Assembly (NCBI GenBank): GCA_963169105.1
Contig: OY720632.1
Coordinates: 310,001 to 374,000 of the forward strand
Reading direction: 5' to 3'
From: Ceriagrion tenellum
Lineage: Eukaryota; Arthropoda; Insecta; Odonata; Coenagrionidae
DNA: 64,000 bases
Positions 9,986 through 24,639 of this stretch are shown piece by piece. Below the pieces are notes generated by a model. The model ran no database searches and had not been told where the DNA came from. It worked only from the letters and a program-made list of their open reading frames with translations. Positions within the stretch are counted from its first letter, which is position 1; each line of letters opens with the position of its first letter. The translations under genes were made by a program, and so were the position numbers.

Positions 9986-10187
9986 ATCTACACCTAGACT
10001 ATTGAGACGTGTCATAGCTACAATAATCTTCCATTACTGCAGTACAAGAACCCTAAAAGAGAGCAGTGTAGACACACATGCCCAGTTCACCCGCAAAACC
10101 ATCGAAGATGCCTAATAAGCCCCAAAATATCTACTATAATTCAAGAAAATACTACATTCCTCAATATGTGCCAACGAATAAGCCGTC

Positions 10188-13100
10188 AAAATGACACCTT
10201 TTCCGGCCTTCAAACGCTTCTAACTCACAAAGCACGCAACGCACGCGGACGTCGTCTCGTAATCACGCACGTACCGACCACCCGCGCATACACGTTCCAC
10301 GCGAAGGAATCACATCCACTCGTTTTCACTACACGAAGGGGGCAACGATCAAAAATCCTAAGGTTAAACACTTGCAAAATTTGCCTAAAATGGCAGAATA
10401 TAAAATTTATTAAAATCACGCGCAGCGACACCCGTGCATCGAGAAAGCTCCAACGAAGCCAATCACTATCGCGTTCGATGCCTATTCCCGAAAATTCTAG
10501 GATCGGTCTGTTTCCGCCACCGAAAAGGTACTCAAAATGACACCTTTTCCGGCCTTCAAACGCTCCTAACTCAAAAAGCACGCAACGCACGCGGACGTCG
10601 TCTCGTAATCACGCACGTACCGACCACACGCGCATACACGTTCCACGCGAAGGAATCACATCCACTCGTTTTCACTACACGAAGGGGGCAACGATCAAAA
10701 ATCCTAAGGTTAAACACTTGCAAAATTTGCCGAAAATGGCAGAAAATAAAATTTATTAAAATCACGCGGAGCGACTCCCGTGCATCGAGAAACCTCCAAC
10801 GAAGCCTATCACCATCGAGTTCGATGCCTATTCCCGAAAATTCTAGGATCGGTCTGTTTCGGCCACCGAAAACGTCCTCAAAATGACACCTTTTCCGGCC
10901 TTCAAACGCTCCTAACTCAAAAAGCACGCTACGCACGCGGACGTCGTCTCGTAATCAAGCACGTACCGACCACACGCGCATACACGTGCCACGCGAAGGA
11001 ATCACATCCACTCGTTTTCACTACACGAAGGGGGCAACGATCAAAAATCCTAAGGTTAAACACTTGCAAAATTTGCCTAAAATGGCAGAATATAAAATTT
11101 ATTAAAATCACGCGCAGCGACACCCGTGCATCGAGAAAGCTCCAACGAAGCCAATCACTATCGCGTTCGATGCCTATTCCCGAAAATTCTAGGATCGGTC
11201 TGTTTCCGCCACCGAAAAGGTACTCAAAATGACACCTTTTCCGGCCTTCAAACGCTCCTAACTCAAAAAGCACGCAACGCACGCGGACGTCGTCTCGTAA
11301 TCACGCACGTACCGACCACCCGCGCATACACGTTCCACGCGAAGGAATCACATCCACTCGTTTTCACTACACGAAGGGGGCAACGATCAAAAATCCTAAG
11401 GTTAAACACTTGCAAAATTTGCCTAAAATGGCAGAATATAAAATTTATTAAAATCACGCGCAGCGACACCCGTGCATCGAGAAAGCTCCAACGAAGCCAA
11501 TCACTATCGCGTTCGATGCCTATTCCCGAAAATTCTAGGATCGGTCTGTTTCCGCCACCGAAAAGGTACTCAAAATGACACCTTTTCCGGCCTTCAAACG
11601 CTCCTAACTCAAAAAGCACGCAACGCACGCGGACGTCGTCTCGTAATCACGCACGTACCGACCACACGCGCATACACGTTCCACGCGAAGGAATCACATC
11701 CACTCGTTTTCACTACACGAAGGGGGCAACGATCAAAAATCCTAAGGTTAAACACTTGCAAAATTTGCCGAAAATGGCAGAAAATAAAATTTATTAAAAT
11801 CACGCGGAGCGACTCCCGTGCATCGAGAAACCTCCAACGAAGCCTATCACCATCGAGTTCGATGCCTATTCCCGAAAATTCTAGGATCGGTCTGTTTCGG
11901 CCACCGAAAACGTCCTCAAAATGACACCTTTTCCGGCCTTCAAACGCTCCTAACTCAAAAAGCACGCTACGCACGCGGACGTCGTCTCGTAATCAAGCAC
12001 GTACCGACCACACGCGCATACACGTGCCACGCGAAGGAATCACATCCACTCGTTTTCACTACACGAAGGGGGCAACGATCAAAAATCCTAAGGTTAAACA
12101 CTTGCAAAATTTGCCGAAAATGGCAGAAAATAAAATTTATTAAAATCACGCGGAGCGACTCCCGTGCATCGAGAAACCTCCAACGAAGCCTATCACCATC
12201 GAGTTCGATGCCTATTCCCGAAAATTCTAGGATCGGTCTGTTTCGGCCACCGAAAACGTCCTCAAAATGACACCTTTTCCGGCCTTCAAACGCTCCTAAC
12301 TCAAAAAGCACGCAACGCACGCGGACGTCGTCTCGTAATCAAGCACGTACCGACCACACGCGCATACACGTTCCACGCGAAGGAATCACATCCACACGTT
12401 TTCACTACACGAAGGGGGCAACGATCAAAAATCCTAAGGTTAAACACTTGCAAAATTTGCCGAAAATGGCAGAAAATAAAATTTATTAAAATCACGCGGA
12501 GCGACTCCCGTGCATCGAGAAACCTCCAACGAAGCCTATCACCATCGAGTTCGATGCCTATTCCCGAAAATTCTAGGATCGGTCTGTTTCGGCCACCGAA
12601 AACGTCCTCAAAATGACACCTTTTCCGGCCTTCAAACGCTCCTAACTCAAAAAGCACGCTACGCACGCGGACGTAGTCTCGTAATCAAGCACGTACCGAC
12701 CACACGCGCATACACGTTCCACGCGAAGGAATCACATCCACACGTTTTCACTACACGAAGGGGGCAACGATCAAAAATCCCAAGGTTAAACACTTGCAAA
12801 ATTTGCCGAAAATGGCAGAAAATAAAATTTATTAAAATCACGCGGAGCGACTCCCGTGCATCGAGAAACCTCCAACGAAACCTATCACCATCGAGTTCGA
12901 TGCCTATTCCCGAAAATTCTAGGATCGGTCTGTTTCGGCCACCGAAAACGTCCTCAAAATGACACCTTTTCCGGCCTTCAAACGCTCCTAACTCAAAAAG
13001 CACGCTACGCACGCGGACGTCGTCTCGTAATCAAGCACGTACCGACCACACGCGCATACACGTGCCACGCGAAGGAATCACATCCACACGTTTTCACTAC

Positions 13101-16100
13101 ACGAAGGGGGCAACGATCAAAAATCCTAAGGTTAAACACTTGCAAAATTTGCCGAAAATGGCAGAAAATAAAATTTATTAAAATCACGCGGAGCGACTCC
13201 CGTGCATCGAGAAAGCTCCAACGAAGCCTATCACCATCGAGTTCGATGCCTATTCCCGAAAATTCTAGGATCGGTCTGTTTCGGCCACCGAAAACGTCCT
13301 CAAAATGACACCTTTTCCGGCCTTCAAACGCTCCTAACTCAAAAAGCACGCAACGCACGCGGACGTCGTCTCGTAATCAAGCACGTACCGACCACACGCG
13401 CATACACGTTCCACGCGAAGGAATCACATCCACACGTTTTCACTACACGAAGGGGGCAACGATCAAAAATCCTAAGGTTAAACACTTGCAAAATTTGCCG
13501 AAAATGGCAGAAAATAAAATTTATTAAAATCACGCGGAGCGACTCCCGTGCATCGAGAAAGCTCCAACGAAGCCTATCACCATCGAGTTCGATGCCTATT
13601 CCCGAAAATTCTAGGATCGGTCTGTTTCGGCCACCGAAAACGTCCTCAAAATGACACCTTTTCCGGCCTTCAAACGCTCCTAACTCAAAAAGCACGCTAC
13701 GCACGCGGACGTCGTCTCGTAATCAAGCACGTACCGACCACACGCGCATACACGTGCCACGCGAAGGAATCACATCCACTCGTTTTCACTACACGAAGGG
13801 GGCAACGATCAAAAATCCCAAGGTTAAACACTTGCAAAATTTGCCGAAAATGGCAGAAAATAAAATTTATTAAAATCACGCGGAGCGACTCCCGTGCATC
13901 GAGAAAGCTCCAACGAAGCCTATCACTATCGAGTTCGATGCCTATTCCCGAAAATTCTAGGATCGGTCTGTTTCCGCCACCGAAAACGTCCTCAAAATGA
14001 CACCTTTTCCGGCCTTCAAACGCTCCTAACTCAAAAAGCACGCTACGCACGCGGACGTCGTCTCGTAATCAAGCACGTACCGACCACACGCGCATACACG
14101 TTCCACGCGAAGTGATCACATCCACACGTTTTCACTACACGAAGGGGGCAACGATCAAAAATCCTAAGGTTAAACACTTGCAAAATTTGCCGAAAATGGT
14201 AGAAAATAAAATTTATTAAAATCACGCGGAGCGACTCCCGTGCATCGAGAAACCTCCAACGAAGCCTATCACCATCGAGTTCGATGCCTATTCCCGAAAA
14301 TTCTAGGATCGGTCTGTTTCGGCCACCGAAAACGTCCTCAAAATGACACCTTTTCCGGCCTTCAAACGCTCCTAACTCAAAAAGCACGCTACGCACGCGG
14401 ACGTCGTCTCGTAATCAAGCACGTACCGACCACACGCGCATACACGTTCCACGCGAAGGAATCACATCCACTCGTTTTCACTACACGAAGGGGGCAACGA
14501 TCAAAAATCCTAAGGTTAAACACTTGCAAAATTTGCCGAAAATGGCAGAAAATAAAATTTATTAAAATCACGCGGAGCGACTCCCGTGCATCGAGAAAGC
14601 TCCAACGAAGCCTATCACCATCGAGTTCGATGCCTATTCCCGAAAATTCTAGGATCGGTCTGTTTCGGCCACCGAAAACGTCCTCAAAATGACACCTTTT
14701 CCGGCCTTCAAACGCTCCTAACTCAAAAAGCACGCAACGCACGCGGACGTCGTCTCGTAATCAAGCACGTACCGACCACACGCGCATACACGTTCCACGC
14801 GAAGGAATCACATCCACACGTTTTCACTACACGAAGGGGGCAACGATCAAAAATCCTTAGGTTAAACACTTGCAAAATTTGCCGAAAATGGCAGAAAATA
14901 AAATTTATTAAAATCACGCGGAGCGACTCCCGTGCATCGAGAAACCTCCAACGAAGCCTATCATCATCGAGTTTGATGCCTATTCCCGAAAATTCTAGGA
15001 TCGGTCTGTTTCGGCCACCGAAAACGTCCTCAAAATGACACCTTTTCCGGCCTTCAAACGCTCCTAACTCAAAAAGCACGCTACGCACGCGGACGTCGTC
15101 TCGTAATCAAGCACGTACCGACCACACGCGCATACACGTTCCACGCGAAGGAATCACATCCACTCGTTTTCACTACACGAAGGGGGCAACGATCAAAAAT
15201 CCTAAGGTTAAACACTTGCAAAATTTGCCGAAAATGGCAGAAAATAAAATTTATTAAAATCACGCGGAGCGACTCCCGTGCATCGAGAAACCTCCAACGA
15301 AGCCTATCACCATCGAGTTCGATGCCTACTCCCGAAAATTCTAGGATCGGTCTGTTTCGGCCACCGAAAACGTCCTCAAAATGACACCTTTTCCGGCTTT
15401 CAATCGCTCCTAACTCAAAAAGCACGCAACGCACGCGGACGTCGTCTCGTAATCAAGCACGTACCGACCACACGCGCATACACGTTCCACGCGAAGGAAT
15501 CACATCCACACGTTTTCACTACACGAAGGGGGCAACGATCAAAAATCCTAAGGTTAAACACTTGCAAAATTTCCCGAAAATGGCAGAAAATAAAATTTAT
15601 TAAAATCACGCGGAGCGACTCCCGTGCATCGAGAAAGCTCCAACGAAGCCTATCACTATCGAGTTCGATGCCTATTCCCGAAAATTGTAGGATCGGTCTG
15701 TTTCCGCCACCGAAAACGTCCTCAAAATGACACCTTTTCCGGCCTTCAAACGCTCCTAACTCAAAAAGCACGCAACGCACTCGGACGTCGTCTCGTAATC
15801 AAGCACGTACCGACCACACGCGCATACACGTTCCACGCGAAGGAATCACATCCACTCTTTTTCACTACACGAAGGGGGCAACGATCAAAAATCCTAAGGT
15901 TAAACGGACGCTGGTTACGAGAACCGTTAAAAAGCTGGTTAAACTTGATAAATTTGCCGAAAATGGCAGAAAATAAAATTTATTAAAATCACGCGGAGCG
16001 ACTCCCGTGCATCGAGAAACCTCCAACGAAGCCTATCACCATCGAGTTCGATGCCTATTCCCGAAAATTCTAGGATCGGTCTGTTTCGGCCACCGAAAAC

Positions 16101-19100
16101 GTCCTCAAAATGACACCTTTTCCGGCCTTCAAACGCTCCTAACTCAAAAAGCACGCTACGCACGCGGACGTCGTCTCGTAATCAAGCACGTACCGACCAC
16201 ACGCGCATACACGTGCCACGCGAAGGAATCACATCCACTCGTTTTCACTACACGAAGGGGGCAAAGATCAAAAATCCTAAGGTTAAACACTTGCAAAATT
16301 TGCCGAAAATGGCAGAAAATAAAATTTATTAAAATCACGCGGTGCGACTCCCGTGCATCGAGAAAGCTCCAACGAAGCCTATCACTATCGAGTTCGATGC
16401 CTATTCCCGAAAATTCTAGGATCGGTCTGTTTCGGCCACCGAAAACGTCCTCAAAATGACACCTTTTCCGGCCTTCAAACGCTCCTAACTCAAAAAGCAC
16501 GCTACGCACGCGGACGTCGTCTCGTAATCAAGCACGTACCGACCACACGCGCATACACGTTCCACGCGAAGGAATCACATCCACTCGTTTTCACTACACG
16601 AAGGGGGCAACGATCAAAAATCCTAAGGTTAAACACTTGCAAAATTTGCCGAAAATGGCAGAAAATAAAATTTATTAAAATCACGCGGAGCGACTCCCGT
16701 GCATCGAGAAAGCTCCAACGAAGCCTATCACTATCGAGTTCGATGCCTATTCCCGAAAATTGTAGGATCGGTCTGTTTCCGCCACCGAAAACGTCCTCAA
16801 AATGACACCTTTTCCGGCCTTCAAACGCTCCTAACTCAAAAAGCACGCAACGCACTCGGACGTCGTCTCGTAATCAAGCACGTACCGACCACACGCGCAT
16901 ACACGTTCCACGCGAAGGAATCACATCCACTCTTTTTCACTACACGAAGGGGGCAACGATCAAAAATCCTAAGGTTAAACGGACGCTGGTTACGAGAACC
17001 GTTAAAAAGCTGGTTAAACTTGCAAAATTTGCCGAAAATGGCAGAAAATAAAATTTATTAAAATCACGCGGAGCGACTCCCGTGCATCGAGAAACCTCCA
17101 ACGAAGCCTATCACCATCGAGTTCGATGCCTATTCCCGAAAATTCTAGGATCGGTCTGTTTCGGCCACCGAAAACGTCCTCAAAATGACACCTTTTCCGG
17201 CCTTCAAACGCTCCTAACTCAAAAAGCACGCTACGCACGCGGACGTCGTCTCGTAATCAAGCACGTACCGACCACACGCGCATACACGTGCCACGCGAAG
17301 GAATCACATCCACTCGTTTTCACTACACGAAGGGGGCAACGATCAAAAATCCTAAGGTTAAACACTTGCAAAATTTTCCGAAAATGGCAGAAAATAAAAT
17401 TTATTAAAATCACGCGGTGCGACTCCCGTGCATCGAGAAAGCTCCAACGAAGCCTATCACTATCGAGTTCGATGCCTATTCCCGAAAATTCTAGGATCGG
17501 TCTGTTTCGGCCACCGAAAACGTCCTCAAAATGACACCTTTTCCGGCCTTCAAACGCTCCTAACTCAAAAAGCACGCTACGCACGCGGACGTCGTCTCGT
17601 AATCAAGCACGTACCGACCACACGCGCATACACGTTCCACGCGAAGGAATCACATCCACTCGTTTTCACTACACGAAGGGGGCAACGATCAAAAATCCTA
17701 AGGTTAAACACTTGCAAAATTTGCCGAAAATGGCAGAAAATAAAATTTATTAAAATCACGCGGAGCGACTCCCGTGCATCGAGAAAGCTCCAACGAAGCC
17801 TATCACTATCGAGTTCGATGCCTATTCCCGAAAATTCTAGGATCGGTCTGTTTCGGCCACCGAAAACGTCCTCAAAATGACACCTTTTCCGGCCTTCAAA
17901 CGCTCCTAACTCAAAAAGCACGCAACGCACGCGGACGTCGTCTCGTAATCAAGCACGTACCGACCACACGCGCATACACGTTCCACGCGAAGGAATCACA
18001 TCCACTCGTTTTCACTACACGAAGGGGGCAACGATCAAAAATCCTAAGGTTAAACACTTGCAAAATTTGCCGAAAATGGCAGAAAATAAAATTTATTAAA
18101 ATCACGCGGAGCGACTCCCGTGCATCGAGAAAGCTCCAACGAAGCCTATCACCATCGAGTTCGATGCCTATTCCCGAAAATTCTAGGATCGGTCTGTTTC
18201 GGCCACCGAAAACGTCCTCAAAATGACACCTTTTCCGGCCTTCAAACGCTCCTAACTCAAAAAGCACGCAACGCACGCGGACGTCGTCTCGTAATCAAGC
18301 ACGTACCGACCACACGCGCATACACGTTCCACGCGAAGGAATCACATCCACACGTTTTCACTACACGAAGGGGGCAACGATCAAAAATCCTAAGGTTAAA
18401 CACTTGCAAAATTTGCCGAAAATGGCAGAAAATAAAATTTATTAAAATCACGCGGAGCGACTCCCGTGCATCGAGAAAGCTCCAACGAAGCCTATCACTA
18501 TCGAGTTCGATGCCTATTCCCGAAAATTCTAGGATCGGTCTGTTTCGGCCACCGAAAACGTCCTCAAAATGACACCTTTTCCGGCCTTCAAACGCTCCTA
18601 ATTCAAAAAGCACGCTACGCACGCGGACGTCGTCTCGTAATCAAGCACGTACCGACCACACGCGCATACACGTGCCACGCGAAGGAATCACATCCACTCG
18701 TTTTCACTACACGAAGGGGGCAACGATCAAAAATCCTAAGGTTAAACACTTGCAAAATTTGCCGAAAATGGCAGAAAATAAAATTTATTAAAATCACGCG
18801 GAGCGACTCCCGTGCATCGAGAAAGCTCCAACGAAGCCTATCACTATCGAGTTCGATGCCTATTCCCGAAAATTCTAGGATCGGTCTGTTTCGGCCACCG
18901 AAAACGTCCTCAAAATGACACCTTTTCCGGCCTTCAAACGCTCCTAACTCAAAAAGCACGCAACGCACGCGGACGTCGTCTCGTAATCAAGCACGTACCG
19001 ACCACACGCGCATACACGTTCCACGCGAAGGAATCACATCCACTCGTTTTCACTACACGAAGGGGGCAACGATCAAAAATCCTAAGGTTAAACACTTGCA

Positions 19101-21309
19101 AAATTTGCCGAAAATGGCAGAAAATAAAATTTATTAAAATCACGCGGAGCGACTCCCGTGCATCGAGAAAGCTCCAACGAAGCCTATCACCATCGAGTTT
19201 GATGCCTATTCCCGAAAATTCTAGGATCGGTCTGTTTCGGCCACCGAAAACGTCCTCAAAATGACACCTTTTCCGGCCTTCAAACGCTCCTAACTCAAAA
19301 AGCACGCTACGCACGCGGACGTCGTCTCGTAATCAAGCACGTACCGACCACACGCGCATACACGTTCCACGCGAAGGAATCACATCCACTCGTTTTCACT
19401 ACACGAAGGGGGCAACGATCAAAAATCCTAAGGTGTGTAAGCACGTACCGACCACACGCGCATACACGTTCCACGCGAAGGAATCACATCCACACGTTTT
19501 CACTACACGAAGGGGGCAACGATCAAAAATCCTAAGGTTAAACACTTGCAAAATTTGCCGAAAATGGCAGAAAATAAAATTTATTAAAATCACGCGGAGC
19601 GACTCCCGTGCATCGAGAAAGCTCCAACGAAGCCTATCACCATCGAGTTCGATGCCTATTCCCGAAAATTCTAGGATCGGTCTGTTTCGGCCACCGAAAA
19701 CGTCCTCAAAATGACACCTTTTCCGGCCTTCAAACGCTCCTAACTCAAAAAGCACGCTACGCACGCGGACGTCGTCTCGTAATCAAGCACGTACCGTCCA
19801 CACGCGCATACACGTGCCACGCGAAGGAATCACATCCACTCGTTTTCACTACACGAAGGGGGCAACGATCAAAAATCCTAAGGTTAAACACTTGCAAAAT
19901 TTGCCGAAAATGGCAGAAAATAAAATTTATTAAAATCACGCGGAGCGACTCCCGTGCATCGAGAAACCTCCAACGAAGCCTATCACCATCGAGTTCGATG
20001 CCTACTCCCAAAAATTCTAGGATCGGTCTGTTTCGGCCACCGAAAACGTCCTCAAAATGACACCTTTTCCGGCTTTCATTCGCTCCTAACTCAAAAAGCA
20101 CGCAACGCACGCGGACGTCGTCTCGTAATCAAGCACGTACCGACCACACGCGCATACACGTTCCACGCGAAGGAATCACATCCACACGTTTTCACTACAC
20201 GAAGGGGGCAACGATCAAAAATCCTAAGGTTAAACGGACGCTGGTTACGAGAACCGTTAAAAAGCTGGTTAAACTTGCAAAATTTGCCGAAAATGGCAGA
20301 AAATAAAATTTATTAAAATCACGCGGAGCGACTCCCGTGCATCGAGAAACCTCCAACGAAGCCTATCACCATCGAGTTCGATGCCTATTCCCGAAAATTC
20401 TAGGATCGGTCTGTTTCGGCCACCGAAAACGTCCTCAAAATGACACCTTTTCCGGCCTTCAAACGCTCCTAACTCAAAAAGCACGCTACGCACGCGGACG
20501 TCGTCTCGTAATCAAGCACGTACCGACCACACGCGCATACACGTGCCACGCGAAGGAATCACATCCACTCGTTTTCACTACACGAAGGGGGCAACGATCA
20601 AAAATCCTAAGGTTAAACACTTGCAAAATTTGCCGAAAATGGCAGAAAATAAAATTTATTAAAATCACGCGGTGCGACTCCCGTGCATCGAGAAAGCTCC
20701 AACGAAGCCTATCACTATCGAGTTCGATGCCTATTCCCGAAAATTCTAGGATCGGTCTGTTTCGGCCACCGAAAACGTCCTCAAAATGACACCTTTTCCG
20801 GCCTTCAAACGCTCCTAACTCAAAAAGCACGCTACGCACGCGGACGTCGTCTCGTAATCAAGCACGTACCGACCACACGCGCATACACGTTCCACGCGAA
20901 GGAATCACATCCACTCGTTTTCACTACACGAAGGGGGCAACGATCAAAAATCCTAAGGTTAAACACTTGCAAAATTTGCCGAAAATGGCAGAAAATAAAA
21001 TTTATTAAAATCACGCGGAGCGACTCCCGTGCATCGAGAAAGCTCCAACGAAGCCTATCACTATCGAGTTCGATGCCTATTCCCGAAAATTCTAGGATCG
21101 GTCTGTTTCGGCCACCGAAAACGTCCTCAAAATGACACCTTTTCCGGCCTTCAAACGCTCCTAACTCAAAAAGCACGCAACGCACGCGGACGTCGTCTCG
21201 TAATCAAGCACGTACCGACCACACGCGCATACACGTTCCACGCGAAGGAATCACATCCACTCGTTTTCACTACACGAAGGGGGCAACGATCAAAAATCCT
21301 AAGGTTAAA
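10188..21309. repeat. Satellite array, 346-bp monomer, about 31-32 copies
   Basis: A head-to-tail array with an exact 346-bp period, recognisable by recurring GACACCTTTTCCGGCCTTCA and CGTGCATCGAGAAA. Interruptions are three monomers of 383 bp carrying the same 37-39-bp insertion, and one junction near 19433 that adds 104 bp. Monomers are CpG-rich and very similar. Higher-order blocks are visible: 1,075 bp (383+346+346) repeated at 15624 and 16699, with part again at 20337, and a 1,038-bp block near the left end. The three left-most variant monomers carry CGCAGCGACACCC where most have CGGAGCGACTCCC. ORFs seen on both strands are an effect of the composition, since 346 is not a multiple of three. 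Confidence 0.97.
15906..15944. repeat. Short insertion in satellite monomers (three copies)
   Basis: Sequence beginning GGACGCTGGTTACGAGAACC and ending CTGGTTAAAC interrupts the monomer after AAGGTTAAAC, adding 37 bp net. The same insertion occurs at 16981 and 20236. It contains the small inverted repeat GGTT-ACGAG-AACC. One founding insertion, spread by unequal exchange, explains the three copies best. Confidence 0.85.
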
Positions 21310-23340
21310 AGGTCGAAAATCTCCGAATCCAAAAGTTAATTAATTCATGCGTCCCTCACTCGTAATTTTAATCTAAAAAGAAACTCAAAACCGAGATGTT
21401 TCTACGTCGCAGTCATAAAACCGTCAATGTTTGTACATACCGATATTGAAAACTTTTCAATGTACATTTGCCACGGTTCAATATCGACGCATAATTTTAA
21501 ATCTTTTTCCAGTTATATCTGGTTGTGTCCAATGACTGATAAATTGTTCACGTTACATCTACGTTTTCGCTTCGTCTAAATTGAACGGTCATACCATATT
21601 CCTCAAACCAATGATATGCGGAGTCCACCATCTCACAGCAGATCCCATGAAGCAAGGCAAATTTATTCTCTGTGACTGATATCGATATATATTTCTAAAA
21701 GTACAGTTAATGACCATCTTAATCCAGTATACAACACATCCCACATCATTACGTCCAACATAAAAATTTATATTTAAGTATAGAATCGTCATGATGTAAA
21801 GCTGACTTGCGGAAACAATTTCCCATCAGTAACCCGCACTTCTCCCCCTCCTTTCCCACGTATGTCTTCCAAAACCCTTCTCTAATTATATCTGTACTCA
21901 CCTCGTATTTCAGGTCTCCCCTAAGCGCACAATGCCTCCCCTTTCATTGTGAAATTAATACCCTGTTACTGCTCTGCGGTATCACATCTCCCGCTTTCTA
22001 CGCCCTCAAGACCCAAGCAGGCAGCTGAAATCTGACACCGTGGGAATCTATCCCCGCTCTTTTTCCCAACCTTTCTGTCGGAGGACTGACTGATGCCGAC
22101 ATTCCTTAACGAACGATTTCAGATTTTTCGACGCACAACGTCTAATCCTAGTCAGCTAAATTGCTCAGGATGTGAACAACATCTCTGTACATTTCTTAGG
22201 AATAATATCATAAGATGACACTGATATCATCTGTTACTAACAAAATGCCCTAACACATTTCCCACTTCTTGCAAAACAATAAAGTTGCACGCATTGTGCA
22301 TTACTTCCAAAAACCATTTCATTGCAGTTAACAACACTTAACTTACGTGCGTACGCCGTTTTTCCTATTTCCTACATGTCACAAACGGCGATACGAAAGA
22401 AAACGCGAAGTGACGGCGTTTCTTTTGCTAGTAGCCAAAAATAACAGGTTTTGCACGAATTATCACTGAACGTTGGAAAAATATACCTGCGATCGGAAAC
22501 ATTGACGCAGGTGATTCTGAAATAAATTGTTATCACGTACTTAAATCCGAACATTAACTACATGGCTCATGACAACCTGAAAACTTCCACTCGGAACATT
22601 TAACTGCTCATTCCTGACTTCTTTTATCCTTGCCTTTACCTAACATCGCGGGCACATTTTTCAAAATTGAAAACCCTAAAATATTCCGTCTAACGCGACA
22701 GAGTTTCAGGGCGAATATTCGACAGCCGAGTATGTATTGCATTAAACGGCAAAGCAGTCACCGATACCACGGACTAAGCCAACCTATTAAACCACCACAA
22801 ATGTGTATTCACGAAGCACGACGAGAATTGAATTTCGCAGCGTCACAGATTTAGGAACGGGCATGATGACTGTAATTCTTGTACCATAAACATTGTCCGA
22901 CTATTGATATCACCCAATATCGTTGGAAGTTCGGATCATTTACTTTCGGGCAACCTTACATTTATGGAATATAGGCCTTAAATCATGTTTCCGAGCGGGA
23001 GGTACCAGTGCCATAATACCTGTTTGAACTACGGTGAATTTCCAATATTTTCCACGTTCCAATCATTCAATAACTACTACGCATACCACTTTCCCGCACC
23101 GCAACGAAGAAAGGTATCTACTGAATAAGTATCCTTAAGTGCATCACTTGACAGTCGGGGGATTTATATTGTAAATCACAACACAACATTGGTCACGACT
23201 CTTCGCGTCAAATGCAAACGTTAATAACATGACCTAGGGAGAAAAGCTTTCCCATACGTTGGTTGGTGATTGCGCTTGCACGAATTTCTACACGATTGAA
23301 CGACCTAATTCACTGTTCGCGAGACGGAAGTTCCGCAGCA
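21310..23340. other. Spacer after the satellite
   Basis: Two kilobases of AT-rich sequence with only short unrelated ORFs. No gene, RNA or mobile element is recognisable. Confidence 0.6.
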
Positions 23341-23514
23341 GAAAATATTACGTGTCTCAATTACAGGTGAAGGAATCATACGAGCACTAACAGATTACCG
23401 GCTTCATTTCATCACAGTATACACAGTATTGAAACCGAAAAATTGATAACATTTCACCGATGCGTGTACGAAGAACCACAGACAACCGTGGGAAAATATT
23501 AACACCAAGCTTAC

Positions 23515-23620
23515 CTGTCATTATTCCAATCATTCCTGCCGTCACGTCGAAACCTGGGGAAAGAACCATTTCGTATACCTCGATAAACACGTCCATTAAG
23601 AACATATTCCCTTCAAACGT
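23515..23620 (-). pseudogene. Exon-like module, diverged copy X (unrecognised protein)
   Basis: On the minus strand an open 106-nt segment lies between TTGTAG (acceptor-like) and GTAAGC (donor-like). It encodes 35 residues beginning TFEGNMFLMDVFIEVYEM and continuing into a hydrophobic stretch (VTAGMIGIMT). It aligns without indels to copy Y (25021-25126) and to the modules of the 1,095-bp array, though it differs from Y at many bases, several of them silent. A preceding 37-nt exon-like segment at 23818-23854 has lost both splice dinucleotides, so this copy is probably dead. The protein is not recognised; one membrane-spanning segment is possible. Confidence 0.45.
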
Positions 23621-24639
23621 CTACAATCAAACAGTACGTGCCATTCTGAGATACTTGCATCTTGCGTGGACCGACATGGAATCTCACACTGCGAGGTTAC
23701 TAAGGAACGGTGACTACGCTACGAGTATTGTTGTGTGGTCCTTCTCCTACCGAGAATTGGCGAATTACGCGCGAATACGGAGGCTTGGCAATAAAATTAG
23801 ACAGGCACATACTCTTAGTTACGCCTTGCTTCGTGGAAAGAGTGACACAAAAGCCAAGAAAAACTATTGTACAAGACGCGATTGCTGGATTCTATCACTT
23901 TTTGGAAAGACTTATGACATACATCGCCCCTTCACGGTTGCAACGTTTTATTGAGAGTTTTTCGTGCAGCTCAAAATTACTCGCTGAAAACTGACTGGCG
24001 ATGCACAACTACCTTCATAATAAGTGCGGGACATTGCACATATCCATATGCCACACTCGTATTTCGAACATTCATTTCATTAAATATTTTTTGTTTTCCT
24101 TTTCCGATTAAACTTCCAATTCATAGTACCTACTTCGCTTCCCGAAACCTTAACCGTCTATGCTGTGTAATACGTTTGCATGTCCAAAACCAAACACATG
24201 TCTTCATTAATTCACGCTTAACACAGTTGAAAGTTCACAACGCGCACTCACGGCGACGTGTTACATTACATTCAATCTCCGATCCGCCAATTATCGTCTC
24301 GTCGCTGGGTTATATAGTTCACAGACCGATCACAACATTTCCTTGCGATCAACATGTCCGCGGGCAGCTGAATTTTTCTGGAGCCGGGGACCGATTCATT
24401 TACAAAGAATCCATTACTGCTATCTTCGCGCCCATTTTTACAAGGAGACGTTAAGGATCAGACATCCATTTACCGTCCAATATCCCACATCTACATCCAG
24501 CCGAGTAGAAGATCACTCCATTCTATCCTCAGTTATGACACCCTCCACCAGCATGACTCTTATTTGAACAGATTAACAACCTCCTCCACACAAAAAACCC
24601 TACTCTCCACTGAAACTTATATTTCTTGTTAAATACTGC

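Noticed and set aside
10188..21309. CRISPR array
   Set aside because: Repeats are 346 bp long and contiguous with no unique spacers, in an animal genome.
10166..21343. Long series of 117-150-codon ORFs on both strands, one per 346 bp
   Set aside because: They shift frame with every monomer because 346 is not divisible by three, overlap on both strands and have no sign of independent starts. They are satellite shadows.
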